Shown here: positions 57,695 through 64,000 of the stretch, in pieces
Position numbering within the stretch: position 1 is the first letter of the stretch
Layout of the letters: every line of letters starts with the position of its first letter
Notes under the pieces: model-generated
Databases searched by the model: none
Told to the model about the DNA's origin: nothing
What the model saw: only the letters and a program-made list of their open reading frames with translations
Program-made: the position numbers and the translations under genes
NCBI GenBank assembly: GCA_963702765.1
Contig: CAVPEB010000037.1
Location: 1 to 64,000, forward strand
Length of the DNA stretch: 64,000 nucleotides
Source of the DNA: DATMNR01 sp963702765
Lineage (GTDB): Bacteria; Chloroflexota; Ktedonobacteria; Ktedonobacterales; Ktedonobacteraceae
Reading direction: 5' to 3'

Positions 57695-59479
57695 CTATTG
57701 TAGACAAGATTTCAGCTCTCCACAAAGCCTGAGAAAAACAGACTTTTCCTGAGACGATTGAAGGAAAGCAGACCCAAGCCAACCAGGATAGTAACAAATC
57801 TTTCCCCGAATGTTTCGGGCAGGGTGGTTCCCCGTCGGTGGCAACAGCAACACCGCGCCTGTCCCCGTGTAAGAGGCAGGCTTGACCCGTGGGTCAGAAA
57901 TCGAGCAAGGGCGGGCCTTGCCCGTGTGTTTCATTTGGAGCAGATACGCTACGCCTAAGCGCGCAACATTCACTGAGGCGCAATAATCCCGATCGCCATG
58001 GTACTGACAGTCATCACAGTACATCCACCTCCCCCATTTCACGGCTGCTTTGCGATCAGAGGGCTCGCGATACGTTTTGGCTGGATGACCACAACGCGGG
58101 CAGGTGTGGGAAGTGCTGCGAGGTTGTTCGGTGTGGAACCGCAGGCCAATCAGATGGCATTTGTAGCGCAGGAGACGCCAGATTTCTCCACGGATCGTCG
58201 AGTTGTTGCGGTAGTTGCGCCAGCGCCCACGAACGCCTTTGCCCCGCCCAGTGGATTTCAAGGTTTTTAACGATTCCATCGAGAGAAGCGAGCAGTCATG
58301 CACCCGGCTTAACAGCACCAACACATTGCTCGCTAAATGGGCCATCGCACGATTGCGCTGCTCATATTTGCGCCAACACCGATCCATTTCGCGACGCAGC
58401 AGCGCAAGCTTCTCATTGAACCAGAGGCGTTTGGAGTGATCGGGAGGCAAGGCATCCCGCTCGTGTTCGTAGGTGGCACCCTTCTGCTTCAACTGATCGA
58501 TTTGCCGTCGGGTGCGGGCTTGTCGTCCATCAAAACCGCCAGTATTGAGAAAAAATGGCTTGCCGACTTGTTCGTTGCGTTCGTCCACAGCGGTTGCTGT
58601 CAGTAACGTGTGCACGCCCCAGTCTGCTCCCAGCACGCGCTCGACGCTTTCCCAGGCGGGTAAGTCCGCTTTCTCCACCTCAACGATGAAGTCGAGCACC
58701 GCCATGCGTGAACCATCCGCTCGGTGCTCTTCTCGCAGGGTGGGAGCCATCAACTCCCCCTCTTTGAGACGTTCGCAGACAGCCTCTGGCAAAGGGATGA
58801 TCGTGTCTACGTTGCGCCAGGACCAGACTCCTGCCTCGTCTGGATAGCGGAACCGGAACCGCGCCACACCTCCATCCAGATCAAGAGCTAAACGATAGGC
58901 CTGGCCTTTTTCGCGCCCATCGTCGCCTGCATACGTGAGCATGCCGACCTTCAAAAGTGGCACTGGTTGTAATTCCTCATACGTCCAGGGGAAACGGTCA
59001 TGCGCGAAAAAGAAGTTGCAACAGTGCTCCACGACATTTTGCAGCGCGACAAAACTCGTTTCTTCCTCTTCCAGGTTGTGTTGTAAGGTGCTGAGGGCTT
59101 CCTTGATCGCGGCTCGCTGCTTTCCCGCAGGCCGCTGCTCGGTTTTAGGACGGATGAAGCCATCGGTTAAAATGGGCAAAACCTGCTCAAAGGCTTGCTT
59201 GCGTGCTGCTTGAGCACGCAGCACGCGGCCGATGACCTCGCTTTCACAGCGCCATTGCCGATCACCGTGTGACTTTGGGGAGCCCATGTACTTCCCAACC
59301 TGTTTCCAGGCAGGGCCAACACGATCTGCTTGGAAGTCATCGAGGTGGGGCCAGAGGAGTGCGAGGGCACCATTCACCACCTCGCGGCTGGCATCCAGTA
59401 ATCGCAGGGCGTCAGCCTGTGCTTCATCAGGCAACCGCACATCGTAGGTTAGGGGCTGGTGAGTACGGCGTGTGCGCAT
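57695..59479 (-). CDS. tnpB: IS607-type TnpB (RNA-guided nuclease family), 594 residues
   Basis: TnpB of an IS607-family element; the family is known to be RNA-guided DNA nuclease ancestral to Cas12. RuvC-like residues are visible: D286 (LGADWG), E402 (LLSMESL) and D498 (GDRDYC); between the last two is a zinc ribbon C460/C463 (SHTCPRCG) and C488/C491 (YCDDCQ). The Asn normally following DRDx is Cys (C500). Residues 1-280 form the N-terminal recognition region. After about residue 564 the frame leaves the element and encodes flanking chromosomal DNA, so the true functional end is earlier. Starts 31 bases inside the tnpA gene. Confidence 0.9.
   Translation of the reverse strand: MRTRRTHQPLTYDVRLPDEAQADALRLLDASREVVNGALALLWPHLDDFQADRVGPAWKQVGKYMGSPKSHGDRQWRCESEVIGRVLRAQAARKQAFEQVLPILTDGFIRPKTEQRPAGKQRAAIKEALSTLQHNLEEEETSFVALQNVVEHCCNFFFAHDRFPWTYEELQPVPLLKVGMLTYAGDDGREKGQAYRLALDLDGGVARFRFRYPDEAGVWSWRNVDTIIPLPEAVCERLKEGELMAPTLREEHRADGSRMAVLDFIVEVEKADLPAWESVERVLGADWGVHTLLTATAVDERNEQVGKPFFLNTGGFDGRQARTRRQIDQLKQKGATYEHERDALPPDHSKRLWFNEKLALLRREMDRCWRKYEQRNRAMAHLASNVLVLLSRVHDCSLLSMESLKTLKSTGRGKGVRGRWRNYRNNSTIRGEIWRLLRYKCHLIGLRFHTEQPRSTSHTCPRCGHPAKTYREPSDRKAAVKWGRWMYCDDCQYHGDRDYCASVNVARLGVAYLLQMKHTGKARPCSISDPRVKPASYTGTGAVLLLPPTGNHPARNIRGKICYYPGWLGSAFLQSSQEKSVFLRLCGELKSCLQ
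57787..57960 (-). ncRNA. Predicted omega-RNA region at the tnpB 3' end
   Basis: In IS605/IS607 elements the guide RNA scaffold overlaps the 3' end of tnpB. Here two exact hairpins occur in that place: TGACCC-GT-GGGTCA at 57883-57896 and CCCGAA-TGT-TTCGGG at 57805-57819 (plus strand), separated by GC-rich sequence. The boundaries are estimated, and the RNA is inferred from family knowledge. Confidence 0.35.
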
Positions 59480-60075
59480 TGCACCAGCTCCTTCTGCTTG
59501 TGGGATCGCATGCCATACAATCGACCGGAAAACGAGGCGATGAGCGCGAGCAAATCAGCGGTCAACTCCTGCTCCGGCGTCTTTTCTTCCCCTGGCTCCA
59601 ACACGGTCAGCGTCACTCCAAAGCACGCAAACAGCGTTTCCAAAAATTCTTGTCCAAAGCGGGTCAATCGGTCTTCGTAGGTGATGGCCACTTCTGCCAC
59701 TTTATCCTCACAGACCAGCTTGAGTAAGCGCTGGAGGTGCCTGCGCCCGGCTTTGAGGCCACTACCAATATCACAGAGCACGAGCGCCTCTTGCCCTTTC
59801 CGCTCAGTGGTTGCCCATAGGTGCAAACGTTCTAATTGCGTCTCCAGATCATCTTTTTGCCCATGCCCACTGACACGCCCATAGAGGATAAGCAGCCGCT
59901 CGTCGGATGCGCCAACCATCCGCTCGATCTCCGATCGTGGAATGCGCATCTCGCGGCCCACCTGGATCACCTGAATACGCCCGGCTTTGATCCAACGCCT
60001 GACTGTCATTGGGTGCAACCCCAATTCATGGGCGGCTGCTCCGACTCGGAACAACTTCTGTGCTTGCTTTGCCAT
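59449..60075 (-). CDS. tnpA: IS607 TnpA serine recombinase
   Basis: 208-residue transposase. N-terminal MerR-like helix-turn-helix (FRVGAAAHELGLHPMTVRRW), then a serine recombinase catalytic domain with the nucleophile in YGRVSGHGQKDDL (S69), and DRLTR of the active-site helix. Small size without the C-terminal DNA-binding part is typical of IS607. The ATG at 60075 follows GAGGTGAT; an in-frame start at 60135 would lie outside the likely element end. Confidence 0.9.
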   Translation of the reverse strand: MAKQAQKLFRVGAAAHELGLHPMTVRRWIKAGRIQVIQVGREMRIPRSEIERMVGASDERLLILYGRVSGHGQKDDLETQLERLHLWATTERKGQEALVLCDIGSGLKAGRRHLQRLLKLVCEDKVAEVAITYEDRLTRFGQEFLETLFACFGVTLTVLEPGEEKTPEQELTADLLALIASFSGRLYGMRSHKQKELVQCAHAVLTSP

Positions 60076-60353
60076 AGATCTATCACCTCTATCAATAACT
60101 AATGATAGTATACGATAGTGAACGCTATTTGGCAACTGCCTTCAACCCTAGACTTCGAAAAGCAGCATAGACTGACCTTCTTCTTGAACGTGGCTAGTCT
60201 CGTTCAGGAAGGAAGCAGTTTATGCTGCTTTATTAGCCTTTGCATGTTGCATGGGCAATCACATATAATCTTACAAATGGCTTGAGAGGCCACAATTTCA
60301 AATGTAGCATTATTTGAAAGACCTCATCTTTCCTGAATGAAAGGACGCACGAA

Positions 60354-61070
60354 ATGAAGCGAGTACTGGCTCTCCAATTTTGTTGGGATGATCCACCCGG
60401 CTATCTTGGCGATATCATGCAAGAACACAACATCCATTATGAGATTGTCGAAGTCGATAAATACCCGGTCCCAGACCCGACTCAGTTTGACGCCATTCTC
60501 GCCATGGGCGGATTGCAACATGTAGGCGAAAATGAAAAATATCCATACCTGGTTGGAGTAGAGTCAATGATTCGCAAAGCAGTTGCAGAGGACATTCCCT
60601 ATCTTGGAATTTGCCTGGGAGGCCAGCTACTGGCGCATGCGTTGGGAGCGCCGGTCAAACGGCATTCCATTACTCCGCTCGGTTTCTTTGACGTTGAGAC
60701 AACACGCATGGGAAAAGATGATCCACTCTTCCATGGCTTACCGGACAGGGTGCAGGTGTTTCACTGGCATGAAGATACTTTTGATATCCCACAGGAAGCT
60801 ATTCAACTGGCTTGCAATACGCAAACCGAAAATCAAGCCTTTCGTTATGGCCGCCACGCTTACGGAACGCAATATCACATTGAAGTAACACCTGAAATAA
60901 TTGATATGTGGTTCCATTTTCCTGAGTACAGGCAGGAAATAGTGAGTGCTTTAGGGGAAGATGCGGTAGACAACTATGTGAGTGAAAGCGCCAGTCTCTT
61001 TCCTCTTTACCGTCAACATTCGCGCATCATGTTCGAGAACTTCTTGAAATTAGCGGGGTTATTTAACTGA
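60354..61070 (+). CDS. Class I glutamine amidotransferase-like protein
   Basis: 238 residues, GMP-synthase-like GATase1 domain standing alone. The nucleophile Cys is in YLGICLGGQLLA, and the His-x-Glu pair in QYHIEVTPE completes the triad. Such proteins transfer or hydrolyse the gamma-amide of glutamine or gamma-glutamyl amines. GAAAGGA precedes the ATG. The last eight bases overlap the end of the convergent methyltransferase gene. Confidence 0.88.
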   Translation: MKRVLALQFCWDDPPGYLGDIMQEHNIHYEIVEVDKYPVPDPTQFDAILAMGGLQHVGENEKYPYLVGVESMIRKAVAEDIPYLGICLGGQLLAHALGAPVKRHSITPLGFFDVETTRMGKDDPLFHGLPDRVQVFHWHEDTFDIPQEAIQLACNTQTENQAFRYGRHAYGTQYHIEVTPEIIDMWFHFPEYRQEIVSALGEDAVDNYVSESASLFPLYRQHSRIMFENFLKLAGLFN

Positions 61071-62241
61071 ACCGCTCACTAAGCAGCGTTTCTAAATATG
61101 GCGTGACACCCCAGTATGCTTTCAGCTCCTGGTATTCCTGCAGATACCTGGCTTTGTCTCTTTGTGTTCGCCTGATAGCTCGTATCATCAAGTTTTTATC
61201 AGTGTGTTCAGGTGAAACGAACTCGACAACATCGGTCTTGTAGCCCATAATGCGCAGGATCAGCGCGCGAAACGTATCAGTAAGGATATCAGACAGGCGC
61301 TGCTTGAGAATGCCATCCTGAAATACGGGGGCAAAAGGTTTCACAGCATGCAATTGTCTGTGGAGATGGAGATGACAACAGGGAGCACACATAATCAGGC
61401 GTGCTTCAGATGTGATTCCCTGGTACATTGCCTCATCGGTCGCCGTATCACAGGCATGCAACGCCAATACGATATCTGGGGACTCCTGTGGGACAAAATC
61501 GATAATGGCCGATGTTAGGAAACAGGCTTGTGAAAATCCAAGCTCATCGCTCTGTCGATTGTCCTTTTGTATCAACGTTGCATTAGTATCGATGCCTGTC
61601 AATTGAGCCGGGATCCCTCGGACATTGTTCAAATAGTGGTAGGTCGCAAAGGACAGGTAAGCAGAGCCACAACCGCAGTCGAGGATGTGAATAGGTTTTG
61701 TATCAAAATGCTCAAGTTCGCCTGTATGCTCAACCAGTTTGAGAAATTCATTGATCTGAGAAAACTTTCCTTGCATACTAGATCGAACTCGCCCCTGGGC
61801 ATCCATAATGCCGGTTGCTTGTAAGAATGAGTCGGGTGTATCTGCTGGCAGCAGTAGCTTTTTACTGACATCATGAGCAAGGTGAAGGTCAAGGTTAGCT
61901 TTGGAAGCTTTGTCCCTGTGAAGAATAACTTTACCCTTAGGAGTAATTTGCACTCGCAAATCTTCCGAGGTCGACTGAACAAGCAGAGAATTGAATGGCA
62001 AAGCAAGGATTTCATCGAGTTTTTGATTGGCCTGCGAACCCTGGTAGTTTTTGGTAATATCTTGCTTCTGACTAAAATAGGAAAATTGCAGGTAACGTTC
62101 GTTTTTGATCAAAACCGGGCGAACAATAACCTGCCTCCACATGGAGTCAGCATCTTGCGATCGACCTTTCATTGTGAGGCGCACAAATACCTGCTCGTCC
62201 AGCACAAGACGCTTTACTTGTTCTTTATATTCCACAACCAT
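61063..62241 (-). CDS. Class I methyltransferase (Methyltransf_32/METTL25-like)
   Basis: 392 residues. N-terminal region (about 1-185) without recognised fold, followed by a Rossmann methyltransferase domain: motif I ILDCGCGSAYLSF, ALHACDTATDEAMYQ and CAPCCHLHLHRQL, which are characteristic of the Methyltransf_32 group. The Cys-Cys-His pair near CCH may bind metal. Substrate unknown. It ends convergent with the amidotransferase, and a universal stress protein gene precedes it on the same strand. Confidence 0.85.
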   Translation of the reverse strand: MVVEYKEQVKRLVLDEQVFVRLTMKGRSQDADSMWRQVIVRPVLIKNERYLQFSYFSQKQDITKNYQGSQANQKLDEILALPFNSLLVQSTSEDLRVQITPKGKVILHRDKASKANLDLHLAHDVSKKLLLPADTPDSFLQATGIMDAQGRVRSSMQGKFSQINEFLKLVEHTGELEHFDTKPIHILDCGCGSAYLSFATYHYLNNVRGIPAQLTGIDTNATLIQKDNRQSDELGFSQACFLTSAIIDFVPQESPDIVLALHACDTATDEAMYQGITSEARLIMCAPCCHLHLHRQLHAVKPFAPVFQDGILKQRLSDILTDTFRALILRIMGYKTDVVEFVSPEHTDKNLMIRAIRRTQRDKARYLQEYQELKAYWGVTPYLETLLSERFS

Positions 62242-62262
62242 TATACAACCACGTCTAACAAC

Positions 62263-62745
62263 TTATTTGACAATCAGCACCGGACAGCTCGCTTTCTCAA
62301 TCAAAGCATGGCTAACACTTCCCATAATTGCACCTCGAAGCGTACTCAGGCCTCGGGTGCCAATCACTATAATATCAGCCTTGGTTTCATCGGCTACCTT
62401 CAAGATTCCCTCGTCTACCCTGTTATCTACAACGACACGGCCGGTAACGGTTACATCCGGCGATGTGACGAGATTCTTGATTTCTGCTACTGCTGCATCC
62501 ACAATCTCCTGCGCATGGACTAGTTCCTCAGAATCGGTCTCTTCACGTACCATCGGGACTTCATGACGTGGCTCCCCTGGTACTTCTACCGTTGCCCTTT
62601 CCTGAGTGACCGGATGAACATGTAAGTGTACATAAATAACTGTCACTTCTGCCTCTTGACGGCGGTCTGCCACCTGAGCGCTAAAACGAACAGCTCTCTC
62701 GGCATATTCTGAGCCATCAGTTGGAACAAGTACATGATAAATCAC
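62263..62745 (-). CDS. uspA: Universal stress protein
   Basis: 160-residue UspA domain. Starts YHVLVPTDGSEYAERAV and ends with the ATP-binding signature GTRGLSTLRGAIMGSVSHAL. ATP-binding type. It lies 21 bases upstream of the methyltransferase and may share its transcript. Divergent from the PP2C gene on the right. Confidence 0.92.
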   Translation of the reverse strand: MIYHVLVPTDGSEYAERAVRFSAQVADRRQEAEVTVIYVHLHVHPVTQERATVEVPGEPRHEVPMVREETDSEELVHAQEIVDAAVAEIKNLVTSPDVTVTGRVVVDNRVDEGILKVADETKADIIVIGTRGLSTLRGAIMGSVSHALIEKASCPVLIVK

Positions 62746-63236
62746 AGGCAGGACTCCCTTCTCTTATTGAAGCATATCACCGTTGATACAAATATAAATG
62801 AGGCTCCACGTTGTTCTCGAATACCCCTTTGAGAATAGTCTATCCCAATTTGCTGGTCAGCGTCTAGAGCATTCATCACAATCAAAACACAATTGATGAA
62901 CTTTTACGAAGATTTTAATGTTTCTTGTTTAAATTTATTTCCTTTTCTTCAACGTTTCTGCTATACTTGCACAAATATACGCTCTCATCCGATTCTTATT
63001 CAATGCAGACAGATGAACATAAAACGTATGTTATTATCATGTTATATTAATGTTAATTAACAAATACATCGGGATACCTTTAAGGGCCGTATTATCTATC
63101 GTCCTACCGTCGATATGTCGGCCAGCAAACACGGGTTGGCTCTACCGGCCCTCACTATATACATTATCCCGATGTATTCGTTATATTCATTGATACATTT
63201 CCTAAAACGTTGGATCGCAAGGAGCAATCGACATCG
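62746..63236. other. Intergenic region with a long inverted repeat
   Basis: About 490 bases between divergent genes. It is AT-rich on the left and contains the inverted repeat listed at 63059-63182. No gene seen. Confidence 0.5.
63059..63182. repeat. 124-base interrupted palindrome (MITE-like)
   Basis: Outer arms AACAAATACATCGGGATA (63059-63076) and TATCCCGATGTATTCGTT (63165-63182) match at 17 of 18 positions; inner arms AGGGCCG (63083-63089) and CGGCCCT (63146-63152) also match. It may be a small non-autonomous element or a strong hairpin. No clear target duplication. Confidence 0.6.
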
Positions 63237-64000
63237 ATGTCGCAAACTGAAACAGGCTGGCTACATCATCGCAGAGGGGGTTTTCATAAATCTTTGCATG
63301 GTGAAGTGAGAACTTTGCAGCCGCTTCCGTCAAACTCCATTACTTCGGATGACCGCCTGCCATTCAAGATTGTGGGATATAGTCTACCCTGTGAAAGACA
63401 TCCACAACGCAATGAAGACAGTTTACTCATAGAAGAACGCACCGGTCTCATAGCCGTTTACGACGGTGTGGGGGGTAGCGCAGCGGGTGACATCGCATCA
63501 CAGGCTGCCAAACGTGCAACACTTTCGGGTTGGAAAAGCGCTCTCGGACAGATTCATAAACGTCGCAGCATACACAGTTTTCTAAATGAATGCGATAAAG
63601 TCGATTTATGTACATTACTCCAACATCTTATAGAGCTTGCAGATGAAACAATACGCACAGACGGCGTCATGGAAGCTGGTACTGATGACCTTGCCACAAC
63701 TGTAGCCATTGCTGCGCTTTGTCACCATTCAGGAAAAAACGAATTCAATCTGGTGTATGCTCATGTAGGCGATAGCAGGGTTTACTTATTGCAGAAGGAC
63801 GAACCTCTTAAACGTTTGACCATCGACGACGGACTTTTAGGCAAGTTGATCGAGAATGAAATTGTCAACGAGGAAGACGCTCGTCGAATTGATCAAGCAA
63901 TGCATGCAGAAGATCTCAGCGAGGCAGAAATTAGCTATTTCCGCATGCGCGGGGGCATTACCCAGGCATTAGGCGGACCACTCTCTCCAGAAATCCATGT
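63237..64000 (+). CDS. PP2C-family protein phosphatase (cut by window end)
   Basis: Start of a metal-dependent Ser/Thr phosphatase. ATG 63237 has AAGGAG 12 bases ahead. Motifs: QRNEDSLLIEE, VYDGVGGSAAGD (metal Asp residues), and AHVGDSRVYLL. About 254 codons are present; the C-terminal part and any extra domains lie outside the window. Likely removes phosphate from proteins in Ser/Thr kinase signalling. Confidence 0.85.
   Translation, partial: MSQTETGWLHHRRGGFHKSLHGEVRTLQPLPSNSITSDDRLPFKIVGYSLPCERHPQRNEDSLLIEERTGLIAVYDGVGGSAAGDIASQAAKRATLSGWKSALGQIHKRRSIHSFLNECDKVDLCTLLQHLIELADETIRTDGVMEAGTDDLATTVAIAALCHHSGKNEFNLVYAHVGDSRVYLLQKDEPLKRLTIDDGLLGKLIENEIVNEEDARRIDQAMHAEDLSEAEISYFRMRGGITQALGGPLSPEIH

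Larger units (their letters stand above)
57787..60120 (-). mobile_element. IS607-family insertion sequence
   Basis: About 2.3 kb with a serine transposase gene overlapped by tnpB, the IS607 organisation. No terminal inverted repeats or target duplications are expected in this family. The ends are estimated from GATAGT(g)AAC words shared by both sides (57787-57795 at one end; 60114-60123 at the other, with another GATAGT at 60104). The left end in this numbering lies about 110 bases after lacI. Confidence 0.75.

Noticed and set aside
57889..58419. Plus-strand frames inside the IS607 tnpB gene
   Set aside because: They mirror the GC-rich tnpB coding strand, have no homology I recognise, and overlap a strong gene with catalytic motifs.
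57695..59479. Cas12 effector rather than TnpB
   Set aside because: A serine transposase gene overlaps it and no CRISPR array or adaptation genes are nearby; this is the IS607 arrangement.

Overview
The window looks like chromosome from a mid-GC bacterium, most plausibly a Ktedonobacteria-like member of Chloroflexota. This is inference. It rests on the mix of genes (large family of intracellular glycoside hydrolases, orphan MsmX-type ATPase, GAF/PAS cyclase, NmrA-like epimerase, METTL25-like methyltransferase, IS607), on scattered hairpin-rich repeats, and on widespread AGGAGG-type ribosome binding sites. No rRNA, tRNA or CRISPR array was found.

Layout. 0-4.4 kb: sugar-phosphate genes in one direction (PPi-type phosphofructokinase, deoB, GNAT, phosphomannomutase). 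4.6-7.4 kb: amidase and a methyltransferase, divergent. 7.6-12.5 kb: membrane protein, fatty acid desaturase, KAS II, methyltransferase and a DUF4383-like protein, a possible lipid-modification locus. 12.6-18.1 kb: membrane-anchored protein, sucCD, and an HDAC-like deacetylase next to an acetyltransferase. 18.2-21.3 kb: class III cyclase and an NAD(P)-binding epimerase. 21.3-24.1 kb: a gene graveyard with repeats and fragments of MFS, WD40 and perhaps TIR proteins. 24.2-27.5 kb: MarR regulator and a rifampicin-phosphotransferase-like dikinase. 27.5-31.7 kb: two-component system and a phosphoesterase. 32-35 kb: GH13, SGNH hydrolase, VOC protein. 35.4-57.7 kb: MFS exporter, then a carbohydrate region with GH57, MsmX-type ATPase, GH13, GH32, GH3, Gfo/Idh oxidoreductase, TIM-barrel isomerase, second GH13, GH31, a sugar ABC importer and its divergent LacI regulator. 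57.7-60.1 kb: an IS607-family element (serine transposase plus a large TnpB). 60.3-64 kb: glutamine amidotransferase, methyltransferase, universal stress protein, and a PP2C phosphatase cut by the window end.

How it fits together: the ABC binding protein and two permeases import an oligosaccharide, probably powered by the separate MsmX-like ATPase. GH31, two GH13 enzymes, GH57, GH3 and GH32 would cleave alpha-glucans, beta-glucosides and fructosides inside the cell, under a LacI repressor with a perfect 14-bp operator next to its own promoter.

An important caution: 13 genes have reading frames broken at 15 places, and every break can be repaired by removing bases (one base at 14 sites, two at one), never by adding any. 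They are dense between 24 and 55 kb. Residual insertion errors in the assembly are the simplest explanation, so these genes are described as single, probably intact genes with the break noted.
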